Assembly: GCA_035688135.1 (NCBI GenBank)
Contig: DASSNG010000015.1
Location: 1-7,019 of the forward strand
DNA from: JAIFWC01 sp035688135
GTDB taxonomy: Bacteria > Patescibacteriota > Saccharimonadia > Saccharimonadales > UBA10212
Direction of reading: 5' to 3'
Length of the DNA: 7,019 nucleotides
The notes under the pieces were generated by a model, which was not told where the DNA came from, searched no databases, and saw only the letters and a program-made list of their open reading frames with translations. Below, piece by piece: positions 1-5,533 of this stretch; positions within the stretch are counted from its first letter, which is position 1, and each line of letters starts with the position of its first letter. The position numbers were made by a program, and so were the translations under genes.

Positions 1-1
1 C

Positions 2-1366
2 CTTAGCGGCGGCGAAGCCCAGCGCATCCGCCTGGCCACCCAGATAGGCTCCGGCCTGCAGGGTGTGCTTTATGTCCTGGACGAACCCAGTATCGGCCTG
101 CACCAGCGCGATAATAAACGGCTGTTAAACACGCTTGAAAGACTGCGCGATCTGGGCAACAGCGTGCTGGTAGTCGAGCACGATGAAGAAACCATAGAAA
201 CGGCCGACTTCCTGGTTGATATCGGGCCGGGCGCCGGCATCCATGGCGGGAAAGTGGTTGCCACGGGCACACCGGAGCAGGTGGCCAAAATCAAAGACAG
301 CGTCACCGCCGCTTTCCTGCGCGGCGAGCGCAAGATAGCCACTCCTAAAAAACGGCGCCCAAATAACGGCAAGGAACTGGTTATCCGCGGCGCCCGCGAG
401 AATAACCTGAAGAATATAGACGTCAAAATCCCCCTTGGGCAGCTGGTAGTCGTCAGCGGTGTTTCCGGCAGCGGAAAATCCAGCCTAATCAACGATATCC
501 TGGCCAAAGAGCTCAGCGCCAGGCTGATGCGGGCCAATGCTGTCCCCGGCCGCCATGACGATATCGAAGGGATAAAGAACCTGGACAAGGCCATAGTAAT
601 AGACCAGTCACCTATCGGCCGCACGCCGCGCTCAAATCCGGCGACTTACACCGGAGTCTTCACCCCCATCCGCGAACTTTTCGCGCAGATGCCCGAAGCC
701 AAGCTGCGGGGATATGGTCCGGGCAGGTTCAGCTTTAACGTAAAAGGCGGCCGCTGCGAAAATTGTGCCGGCGACGGTGTCATCAAAATAGAGATGCATT
801 TTCTGCCTGACGTTTACGTGCCCTGCGAAGTCTGCCACGGCAAACGCTACAACCGTGAGGCCCTTGAAATCCACTATAAGGGCAAGACTATCAGCGACAT
901 CCTGGAGATGACCTGCGAGCAGGGGCTGGAATTCTTTGAGAACATCCCATCTATCGCCCGTAAACTGCAGACTTTGGTGGATGTGGGGCTGGGTTATATC
1001 ACCTTGGGCCAGCCGGCCACGACATTGTCCGGCGGCGAAGCCCAGCGCATCAAGCTGGCCAGCGAACTCAGCCGCCGCCCAACCGGCCGCACGCTTTATA
1101 TCCTGGATGAGCCGACCACCGGCCTGCACATGGCTGATATCGATAAGCTGCTAAATGTCCTACACGCCCTGGTGGACACCGGTAACAGCATGATTGTCAT
1201 TGAACATAATCTGGACGTTATCAAAAACGCCGACCACGTTATCGATATGGGACCAGAGGGCGGGGATGCCGGCGGCCAGATAATCGTCGAAGGAACGCCG
1301 GAGCAGGTGGCCAAAAACAAAGACAGCCACACCGGCCATTTCCTGGCAAAAATGCTCAAACGCTAG
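2..1366 (+). CDS. uvrA: UvrABC excision repair protein UvrA, 3' part (454 residues)
   Basis: UvrA is the dimeric ABC-type ATPase that finds bulky DNA lesions and loads UvrB in nucleotide-excision repair, in the cytoplasm. The gene enters the window already open, so the N-terminal half (first Walker A, UvrB-binding region) is outside. Visible in order: the first ABC signature LSGGEAQR (2-25), Walker B VLYVLDEPSIGLH with H-loop VVEHD, the second Walker A GVSGSGKS (458-481), a zinc module with CENC (755-766) and CEVC (824-835), the second signature LSGGEAQR (1025-1048), Walker B LYILDEPTTGLH and H-loop VIEHN. It ends with the usual G-T-P-E-Q-V-A...FL C-terminus. The length fits the second half of a protein of about 940 residues. 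All ATPase and zinc residues in view are intact. A terminator follows 61 bases after the stop. Identification is near certain. Confidence 0.98.
   Translation, partial: LSGGEAQRIRLATQIGSGLQGVLYVLDEPSIGLHQRDNKRLLNTLERLRDLGNSVLVVEHDEETIETADFLVDIGPGAGIHGGKVVATGTPEQVAKIKDSVTAAFLRGERKIATPKKRRPNNGKELVIRGARENNLKNIDVKIPLGQLVVVSGVSGSGKSSLINDILAKELSARLMRANAVPGRHDDIEGIKNLDKAIVIDQSPIGRTPRSNPATYTGVFTPIRELFAQMPEAKLRGYGPGRFSFNVKGGRCENCAGDGVIKIEMHFLPDVYVPCEVCHGKRYNREALEIHYKGKTISDILEMTCEQGLEFFENIPSIARKLQTLVDVGLGYITLGQPATTLSGGEAQRIKLASELSRRPTGRTLYILDEPTTGLHMADIDKLLNVLHALVDTGNSMIVIEHNLDVIKNADHVIDMGPEGGDAGGQIIVEGTPEQVAKNKDSHTGHFLAKMLKR
7..1051. repeat. Near-identical DNA patches shared by the two UvrA halves
   Basis: Bases 7-28 and 1030-1051 are identical over 22 bases; they encode the two ABC signatures (GGEAQRI). 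Bases 272-308 and 1298-1334 match at 34 of 37 positions by hand alignment; they encode TPEQVAK.KDS.T, which closes each half. UvrA arose by internal duplication, so protein similarity is expected. Identity at the DNA level, including third codon positions, is more than the protein requires. This is a dispersed direct repeat within one gene and not a mobile element. Confidence 0.7.
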
Positions 1367-1427
1367 TGATTCTTTTAACTCATCCGGAAGATAGCCCAAG
1401 CAAAAATCACACTTTTTACCCGGCGCG

Positions 1428-1457
1428 ATAAGGAACCGCGAAGGGGTTCCTTATTTT
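1428..1457 (+). terminator. Rho-independent terminator of uvrA
   Basis: A 10-bp perfect stem, ATAAGGAACC (1428-1437) with GGTTCCTTAT (1445-1454), encloses a 7-base loop. It runs into TTTAAT on the plus strand, 61 bases after the uvrA stop. On the minus strand the hairpin follows the dedA-like stop at 1471 but lacks a downstream U tract, so it mainly serves uvrA. It may still mark the 3' end of the convergent dedA-like transcript. Confidence 0.85.
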
Positions 1458-1470
1458 AATACTTGACTCG

Positions 1471-2121
1471 TTAAGTATTTTTGTTTTTGAAAAAGTAGTC
1501 CCAGTCTTCTTTCAGGCCTTTTTTCAGGGTGGCACGGCGCTTAGGGTCTTTGCCGAGCTGCCATACGGTAATGATATATATGGCAATAAGCAGGGCCACG
1601 ATGACCGGGAAGAAGAACCGGTCAATATTAGGCACCTCGCTGCCAAGCAGATACCCAAGCAGAGTTACGCCGCCGCCCCACAGAACGGCCCCCACCACGT
1701 TATAAAAGAAGTAGGTGGCGCGGTTCATCTGCCCGGCGCCCGCGATAACCGATATAAAGGTCCTTACATGTGCTATGAAACGCGCCAGCACAACCGTGGC
1801 CGGGCCGTATTTATCTAAAAACTCGCGCGTCCGGCCGATATAGTCTTCTCTGAATAATATCCCATCCTTGCGTTTGAACAGCCGGGGCCCGATCCTTTCC
1901 CCGAGGTGGTATCCCACCTGATAGCCGACTATGGCCGCTATGATAACCGCCGCCATCAGCCACCATAATGGAAGCTTATCCTGCCCGGCGAACAGGCCGG
2001 CTGTCAGCAGCAGGGTGTCTCCGGGAAGGAAAAATCCAAGGAGCAGCCCGCTTTCCGCGAATATTATCGCGGCCACGGCCAGGATGCCGCCGGTCTGCAC
2101 TATGTCATGGACGTTGAACAT
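1471..2121 (-). CDS. DedA-family membrane protein (SNARE-associated/VTT domain)
   Basis: This 216-residue integral membrane protein belongs to the DedA family. Several members have been shown to recycle undecaprenyl phosphate or other polyprenyl/phospholipid carriers across the cytoplasmic membrane. The family hallmarks are visible: E23 and D35 in FAESGLLLGFFLPGDTLL, and R114 and R120 in ARFIAHVRTF followed by AGAGQM, F.YN and GA.LW. The spacings of 12 and 6 match the essential acidic and arginine pairs of E. coli YqjA-type proteins. Hydrophobic stretches lie at about 11-46, 52-71, 107-130, 138-160 and 169-189, and the last 27 residues form a basic cytoplasmic tail. The usual proline in RFIPxVRT is replaced by alanine. 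The ATG at 2121 lacks a Shine-Dalgarno; a TACAAT hexamer lies 7 bases upstream. It is divergent from rplY and convergent with uvrA. The substrate cannot be told from sequence. Confidence 0.95.
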   Translation of the reverse strand: MFNVHDIVQTGGILAVAAIIFAESGLLLGFFLPGDTLLLTAGLFAGQDKLPLWWLMAAVIIAAIVGYQVGYHLGERIGPRLFKRKDGILFREDYIGRTREFLDKYGPATVVLARFIAHVRTFISVIAGAGQMNRATYFFYNVVGAVLWGGGVTLLGYLLGSEVPNIDRFFFPVIVALLIAIYIITVWQLGKDPKRRATLKKGLKEDWDYFFKNKNT

Positions 2122-2128
2122 CGTATTT

Positions 2129-2134
2129 ATTGTA
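2129..2134 (-). promoter_or_regulatory. -10 element of the dedA-like gene, probable leaderless start
   Basis: On the minus strand TACAAT (5 of 6 to consensus, within GTTACAAT) ends 7 bases before the ATG at 2121. That would place the transcription start at or next to the A of the start codon. No convincing -35 is present at 15-19 bases. No Shine-Dalgarno lies within 15 bases of the ATG; the nearest purine run, AAGGTG, is about 19 bases away. Confidence 0.45.
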
Positions 2135-2161
2135 ACCGTACACCTTGAGATATGGTATAAT
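2130..2161 (+). promoter_or_regulatory. Promoter of rplY with extended -10
   Basis: A perfect TATAAT (2156-2161) is preceded by TGg (2153-2155), giving an extended -10. The best -35 is TTGTAA (2130-2135), 4 of 6, with a long 20-base spacer, so the extended -10 probably carries the activity. The expected start near 2168 leaves a leader of about 23 bases that includes the Shine-Dalgarno. The -35 overlaps the -10 of the divergent dedA-like gene. Confidence 0.7.
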
Positions 2162-2173
2162 TAACCAAGAATT

Positions 2174-2179
2174 AAGGAG
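2174..2179 (+). promoter_or_regulatory. Shine-Dalgarno of rplY
   Basis: AAGGAG lies 11 bases before the ATG at 2191. It fixes that ATG as the start and shows that this organism uses Shine-Dalgarno initiation for at least some genes. Confidence 0.85.
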
Positions 2180-2190
2180 TTAAGCTATTA

Positions 2191-2874
2191 ATGGCTGATA
2201 TTGATGCGCCCGTAAAATTAGAGCAAAGGACACTTTTAGGCAAAGGCCTGAAGCATATGCGCCGCGACGGCGTAGTGCCTGCTGTCATCCACAATCACGG
2301 GCAGGAATCCATCCATGTAATGGCTCCCGAAAGGGAACTGCTTGGCGTCTACCTGGCGGCCGGTAAGCACCACCCCCTTAACCTGGAGGTCGGTTCCGAT
2401 AAATATCTGGCCCTTATCAAAGACGCCCACTTTGACCCTGTCAAAAGACGCCTGCAGCACGTGGTTTTCCAGGCTATCAAGCAGAACGAGACCGTAGAAG
2501 CCGAGGTGCCTATCCGCATCGAAGGCGATGTGCCCGCCGAGAAAATCGGCCTGATGATTCTGCACCAGCTGGATGCCGTACAAATAGAGGCACTGCCAAA
2601 GAACCTTCCCGATGAACTGGTTGTCAGCGCCGAAAAATTGGCCGAACTGCATGACAAAATCACCGTCGCTGATTTACAGGTTCCATCCGGAGTCACCATA
2701 CTAACCGACCCTGAACATCCCATCGCGACCGTTGCTGAAAGCCGAGCTATGGCCGCCGAAGAAGCCGCCGAGGCCGAGGCCGAAGGCGAGGGCGGCGAAG
2801 AGGGCGCCGAAGGCCAGGCTGCCGACGGCACCGAAGGCGAAGCTTCTGGCCAGCAGGCTCCCGACAAAGAGTAG
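2191..2874 (+). CDS. rplY: Ribosomal protein bL25, long Ctc/TL5 form with acidic tail
   Basis: bL25 binds 5S rRNA in the central protuberance of the 50S subunit; long versions are called Ctc or TL5. The 227 residues show an N-terminal 5S-binding domain at about 6-92 (KLEQRTLLGKGLKHMRRDGVVPAVI is the typical opening, shown by R, GKG, LR..G.VPAV). A C-terminal beta domain follows at about 97-182 (VEAEVPIRIEG and the V.DL.VP.GV.IL.DPE..IATV pattern). A low-complexity tail occupies 188-227 with 14 Asp/Glu and one Lys. The start is set by the AAGGAG at 2174. The gene stands alone behind its own extended -10 promoter, with no pth (peptidyl-tRNA hydrolase) gene beside it, which is a common partner elsewhere. 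No terminator is seen before the next gene 55 bases on, so read-through is possible. Confidence 0.96.
   Translation: MADIDAPVKLEQRTLLGKGLKHMRRDGVVPAVIHNHGQESIHVMAPERELLGVYLAAGKHHPLNLEVGSDKYLALIKDAHFDPVKRRLQHVVFQAIKQNETVEAEVPIRIEGDVPAEKIGLMILHQLDAVQIEALPKNLPDELVVSAEKLAELHDKITVADLQVPSGVTILTDPEHPIATVAESRAMAAEEAAEAEAEGEGGEEGAEGQAADGTEGEASGQQAPDKE
2752..2860 (+). repeat. GCC/GAG/GGC low-complexity tract in rplY
   Basis: The end of rplY is built from short imperfect GCCGAGG/GCCGAAGGC units that encode the Ala-Glu-Gly tail. Such tracts expand and contract by slippage, so tail length may vary between strains. Confidence 0.6.
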
Positions 2875-2886
2875 TTAACAAACTGC

Positions 2887-2921
2887 TCATGCTTGCATCT
2901 GTTAGATTGCTGCATGATAAT
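2887..2921 (+). promoter_or_regulatory. Promoter-like sequence within an inverted repeat
   Basis: TTGCAT (2893-2898, weak -35) and GATAAT (2916-2921, 5 of 6) are 17 bases apart, and the hexamer ends 8 bases before the ATG at 2930. TCATGC (2887-2892) and GCATGA (2912-2917) form a 6-base inverted repeat that frames the same segment. It could be an operator or a weak hairpin; there is no U tract, so it is not a convincing terminator for rplY. Confidence 0.4.
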
Positions 2922-2929
2922 TGCTCCTA

Positions 2930-3562
2930 ATGGTGAGAAGAAACGGATTAGATGTAGCTGTCGGGATAAATCCCGAATTGCAGATGCTGCTGAATGGCCA
3001 ATCACCCGAGAGTTCACTGGCGCTTATCAAAGCGTACAAAGCCGGAGCAGCCGCTACCTCATTAGCGGTAAGGGGGAATACCACGCCAGCGGCAGCACTG
3101 GAAAGGGTAGAATTTTGGGCCGATGTATTATCACCTACGGAAGATAGTACTAATGCTGCTGAGCTGCGGATCACTGAAGATGAAGTGCCCAGTTTCGTAC
3201 CTTTCGATCCAAGCAAATGCGAACCAGGAGAAAGTTTTCACACTGACAGAGAGTATGAAGGCCGCACGCGCTTAGCAGAATTACTTATTGGCCACATTGA
3301 CCATTATGATAGGCTTCAAAGACGTAAAATCGCCACTCACATGGGCTACTATTATGGAAGAACTTTGGTCGAAAAGGATATTCGCGGAGTTTTGCTGGTA
3401 GAGATGATAGATGCTTTTGTGAACAAACAGAGCGGAATCATCGAATCTGCCGTTATTACCAGATCACTACGTCAGCCTGATCAGGATGAGCATACCTTCC
3501 AGCATTACCTTGATGACCTTCACAGTGCGATCTGTGTCGTACGAGACCTGATGCCTCGTTAA
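2930..3562 (+). CDS. Protein of unknown function, AT-rich orphan, 210 residues
   Basis: I do not recognise this protein. It appears soluble, with no signal peptide or membrane segment. The N-terminal 70 residues are Ala-rich and probably helical (SLALIKAYKAGAAATSL). A Pro/acidic linker around EDEVPSFVPFDPSK follows. The C-terminal 110 residues are rich in charged and aromatic residues (HIDHYDRLQRRK, MGYYYGRTLVEKD) and look helical. Only two cysteines are present and no catalytic motif stands out. The ATG at 2930 is preferred over an in-frame TTG at 2921, because a -10-like GATAAT lies just upstream and no Shine-Dalgarno exists for either. Sampled lines are about 40-48% GC against about 60% in the ABC and uvrC genes, with more AGA, GGA and TTA codons, which hints at transfer or rapid evolution. 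The continuous reading frame with a non-shadow codon pattern supports a real gene. Confidence 0.75.
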   Translation: MVRRNGLDVAVGINPELQMLLNGQSPESSLALIKAYKAGAAATSLAVRGNTTPAAALERVEFWADVLSPTEDSTNAAELRITEDEVPSFVPFDPSKCEPGESFHTDREYEGRTRLAELLIGHIDHYDRLQRRKIATHMGYYYGRTLVEKDIRGVLLVEMIDAFVNKQSGIIESAVITRSLRQPDQDEHTFQHYLDDLHSAICVVRDLMPR

Positions 3563-3564
3563 CC

Positions 3565-5355
3565 TTACTCTTCCAGGAAGCCGCCGGACTGATGGGCCCA
3601 CAGCTTGGCGTAAGTGCCTTTTTTGGCCAGCAATTGCTTATGGGTGCCTTCTTCGGCAATCCTGCCTTCATCCAGGACCACGATACGGTCCATCTTTTGG
3701 ATGGTGCTGAGCCGGTGCGCGATGACGATGGCGGTACGGCCTTCCATAAGCTTCCATAGGGCATCCTGTATTAACTTTTCGCTTTCGCTGTCCAGGGCGC
3801 TGGTGGCTTCATCCAAAACCAATATCGGCGCGTCTTTAAGCATTGCCCGGGCTATGGCTATGCGCTGCCGCTGCCCGCCGGAAAGCTTGATACCACGCTC
3901 TCCTACCAACGTGTCATATTTCTGCGGAAGGACATTTATGAATTCGTCAGCATGCGCCATTTTTGCGGCCCGAACGGTTTCGGCCTGCGTGGCTTTCGGC
4001 TTGCCGTAGCTGATGTTCTCGGCTAATGAACGGTGGAACAGCAGCGGCTCCTGGGGCACATATGTTATGAACCGGCGCAGATCGTCCTGCGTGATGCGCG
4101 CAATATTCTGGCCGTCAATCAGGATTTCGCCGCCGTCTATATCCATGAAACGCATTATCAGCTTGGTCAAAGTGGTCTTGCCGCCGCCTGAATGGCCTAC
4201 CAGGCCGATTTTCTCGCCTGGCCTTATCTGCAGGTTGAAGTCCTTGAACAGGGGTACTTTGCGCTGCTTATCCTTGGAGTCGTGGTCAAAAACGACATCC
4301 CTGAAAGTTATCGCTCCGGCGCCCATCCTGGGTTTTTCAGGCGCCTGCGGATCTTTTACGGACGGTTCCTGGGAAAGGTTCTGGACCATATCAAAGGCAT
4401 CCCCGATGCTCCGGTTGTAATTGCGCAGGGCCTGGTTGCCGAACCCGAACAGCTGGTCGACAATGCTCGACGTATAGCTGAATATCAGGAAGACCGTAGC
4501 GATGTTGGCGTTAAAGACCATCACGCCTACGACGGCCATCACCAAGGCCAAGCCGCCCATGGAGCGGCTCAGGGTGCCCAGGTAATTCATCTGCCTTTGG
4601 TGGGCTTTGGCGAACTGAAGCAGCGAGCGCTGGGTAATAGCCGTAGCCTGGCGGAAGCGCCGTATTTCGTAATCGCTCCTGGAAAAGCTTTTTATGGCTA
4701 CCACGTTGGTGATGGCGTCGGCTAAGTAGCCGGTCTGCCGGCTCTCATCATTCGCCGTAATCGCACCATAATGCCGGACCGGCTTGGATATCTTGAACGC
4801 CAGCGCAACAAAGAGCGCCGAAAACAGTACCAGCAGAATCACGTACAGGGGAGCCCTGGGGCCCAGGATTATCGCCGTAATCACGATACCGGCTATCAGC
4901 GGATAGACCTGAAAGAGAGTGGTATCTGCCACACGCACATAGGAACCCATCAGTTTATTTGTCTGAGACACCAGGGAACCGGTGAAGTTATTGGCGTGAA
5001 AGTCGGTACTTAAGCTTAGCATGTGCCTTAGGACGTCTTCGGCGATATCCTTGTTAACGTTTCCTTCCAGCTGCCACATGAACCTGTCCACCAGCCGCCA
5101 GGCGGCCATACCCGCCAGCAGCGTAGCCACGTAAATGACCAGCTGCGGGCCAAAACTGCTCCAGATATGATGCGCCTGATACTTGTGCTGGCTCAGCCGG
5201 CTAAGGACATCGGCCAATATGAGCGGGGGGATGTAATTATTAAGCAGGACGGCCAAAGGCAATGCCAGCAGAGAGCCTGTCACCGCCCGGGGATAGGCTT
5301 TTAAGCGCTGAATATAATAGCCAAAAACGGCTTTGACTTTGTTTGCCTGGTGCAT
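3565..5355 (-). CDS. ABC exporter half-transporter (permease fused to ATPase, ABCB/MsbA type)
   Basis: This 596-residue protein has an N-terminal six-helix exporter domain (about 20-325) fused to a nucleotide-binding domain (about 345-596). It would act as a homodimer or heterodimer that exports a lipid, peptide or drug from the cytoplasm or inner leaflet. Visible ATPase motifs are Walker A GHSGGGKT (K393), Q-loop Q435 in YVPQEPLLF, signature LSGGQ (491-495), Walker B ILVLDE with catalytic E516, D-loop SALD and switch H547. All are intact. No C39 peptidase domain is present, so it is not a bacteriocin-processing type. The start is the ATG at 5355: AGGAGG (5364-5369) is 8 bases away, but only 2 bases from the in-frame GTG at 5361. 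The Shine-Dalgarno lies in a hairpin loop, and a 20-codon leader ORF precedes the gene. The substrate is unknown. Confidence 0.95.
   Translation of the reverse strand: MHQANKVKAVFGYYIQRLKAYPRAVTGSLLALPLAVLLNNYIPPLILADVLSRLSQHKYQAHHIWSSFGPQLVIYVATLLAGMAAWRLVDRFMWQLEGNVNKDIAEDVLRHMLSLSTDFHANNFTGSLVSQTNKLMGSYVRVADTTLFQVYPLIAGIVITAIILGPRAPLYVILLVLFSALFVALAFKISKPVRHYGAITANDESRQTGYLADAITNVVAIKSFSRSDYEIRRFRQATAITQRSLLQFAKAHQRQMNYLGTLSRSMGGLALVMAVVGVMVFNANIATVFLIFSYTSSIVDQLFGFGNQALRNYNRSIGDAFDMVQNLSQEPSVKDPQAPEKPRMGAGAITFRDVVFDHDSKDKQRKVPLFKDFNLQIRPGEKIGLVGHSGGGKTTLTKLIMRFMDIDGGEILIDGQNIARITQDDLRRFITYVPQEPLLFHRSLAENISYGKPKATQAETVRAAKMAHADEFINVLPQKYDTLVGERGIKLSGGQRQRIAIARAMLKDAPILVLDEATSALDSESEKLIQDALWKLMEGRTAIVIAHRLSTIQKMDRIVVLDEGRIAEEGTHKQLLAKKGTYAKLWAHQSGGFLEE
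3607..3624 (+). terminator. Possible weak terminator for the orphan gene
   Basis: GGCG (3607-3610) and TGCC (3615-3618) can form a 4-bp stem with one wobble, followed by TTTTTT (3619-3624). It lies inside the opposite-strand ABC gene (its Lys-Lys-Gly codons), so it may be chance. It is the only terminator-like element within about 100 bases after the orphan stop. Confidence 0.25.
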
Positions 5356-5357
5356 GG

Positions 5358-5376
5358 GCACGGCCTCCTGCCGCGC
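5358..5376 (-). promoter_or_regulatory. Hairpin holding the ABC transporter Shine-Dalgarno in its loop
   Basis: In the mRNA, GCGCGGC (5376-5370) pairs with GCCGUGC (5364-5358) in a 7-bp stem with one G-U, leaving AGGAG in a 5-base loop. The last G of AGGAGG is in the stem. Such a structure should hinder ribosome binding until it is opened. The 3' arm (CCGUGC, 5363-5358) is also complementary to GCACGG in the upstream leader ORF (5440-5435), which offers an alternative fold that would free the site. Confidence 0.6.
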
Positions 5377-5404
5377 GATTAATTACTTTTTGGGACCTTT
5401 TATT

Positions 5405-5467
5405 TTAAAGACGAGTGGGGCCGAAAGAAGCGGCCCGTGCTGTTTGGGTGAATTTTGAATCTGTCAT
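5405..5467 (-). CDS. Candidate 20-residue leader peptide upstream of the ABC exporter
   Basis: ATG at 5467 opens a 21-codon frame ending in TAA at 5405 that would encode MTDSKFTQTARAASFGPTRL. It has a textbook Shine-Dalgarno, AAGGAG (5476-5481), 8 bases before the ATG. It lies about 30 bases after the predicted transcription start and ends 49 bases before the exporter ATG. No peptide family is recognised. The position, its size and the structured RNA around it fit a regulatory leader peptide; a small functional protein cannot be excluded. Its second half, up to the codons for Phe-Gly-Pro, contains a GC-rich hairpin. Evidence is signal-based only, since a frame of this length is common by chance; the strong Shine-Dalgarno raises the odds. 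Confidence 0.55.
   Translation of the reverse strand: MTDSKFTQTARAASFGPTRL
5418..5436 (-). promoter_or_regulatory. GC-rich hairpin inside the leader ORF
   Basis: GGGCCG and CGGCCC (5436-5431 and 5423-5418 in mRNA order) form a 6-bp all-GC stem with a 7-base loop CUUCUUU. No U tract follows, so it is not an intrinsic terminator. Its 5' arm overlaps the GCACGG that can pair with the Shine-Dalgarno hairpin, and its CGGCC can pair with GGCCG next to the Shine-Dalgarno (5365-5361). The folds are therefore mutually exclusive. Confidence 0.5.
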
Positions 5468-5475
5468 TTTTGCCG

Positions 5476-5481
5476 CTCCTT
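5476..5481 (-). promoter_or_regulatory. Shine-Dalgarno of the leader ORF
   Basis: AAGGAG on the minus strand lies 8 bases before the leader ATG at 5467, which is optimal spacing. It is within a longer purine run (AAGGTAGGAAGGAG). It is the main reason to believe the short frame is translated. Confidence 0.65.
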
Positions 5482-5498
5482 CCTACCTTATTAATAGT

Positions 5499-5513
5499 TG
5501 TTAAATTGTAACA
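5499..5513. promoter_or_regulatory. Palindrome over the ABC promoter -10, possible operator
   Basis: TGTTA (5499-5503) and TAACA (5509-5513) form an inverted repeat with a 5-base centre that covers the minus-strand -10 and reaches the predicted start site. It could bind a small dimeric repressor. Five-base arms in AT-rich sequence are weak evidence. Confidence 0.3.
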
Positions 5514-5533
5514 CCCCGCTTAACCTCTGACAA
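5505..5533 (-). promoter_or_regulatory. Promoter of the leader ORF and ABC exporter
   Basis: On the minus strand TTGTCA (5533-5528, 5 of 6) and TACAAT (5510-5505, 5 of 6) are separated by exactly 17 bases. The -10 is preceded by TGT, giving an extended -10. Transcription should start near 5498, giving a leader of about 140 bases before the exporter ATG. Confidence 0.75.

Noticed and set aside
70..624. Long open frame on the minus strand opposite uvrA
   Set aside because: It is a shadow of the uvrA coding strand in GC-rich codons; the product is compositionally odd and lies over conserved ATPase motifs.
2921..2923. TTG at 2921 as start of the orphan gene
   Set aside because: It overlaps the last base of the -10-like GATAAT and has no Shine-Dalgarno; the ATG at 2930 is the simpler choice.
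2349..3017. 222-codon minus-strand frame opposite rplY
   Set aside because: Its Ser/Ala/Pro-rich middle is the antisense of the Ala-Glu-Gly tail of bL25, and it crosses the promoter region of the next gene.
3521..3536. Inverted repeat CACAG-N6-CTGTG near the end of the orphan gene as a terminator for the ABC gene
   Set aside because: The stem is only 5 bp and no U tract follows on either strand.
4192..4725. Plus-strand frame of 177 codons inside the ABC gene
   Set aside because: Antisense shadow across the Walker A and membrane segments of a well-supported transporter.
5359..5361. GTG at 5361 as start of the ABC exporter
   Set aside because: Only two bases separate it from AGGAGG, while the in-frame ATG at 5355 is 8 bases away, the normal distance.
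5418..5436. Leader hairpin as an intrinsic terminator
   Set aside because: The stem is strong, but neither strand has a run of T after it, so transcriptional termination is unlikely. A role in RNA folding is kept instead.
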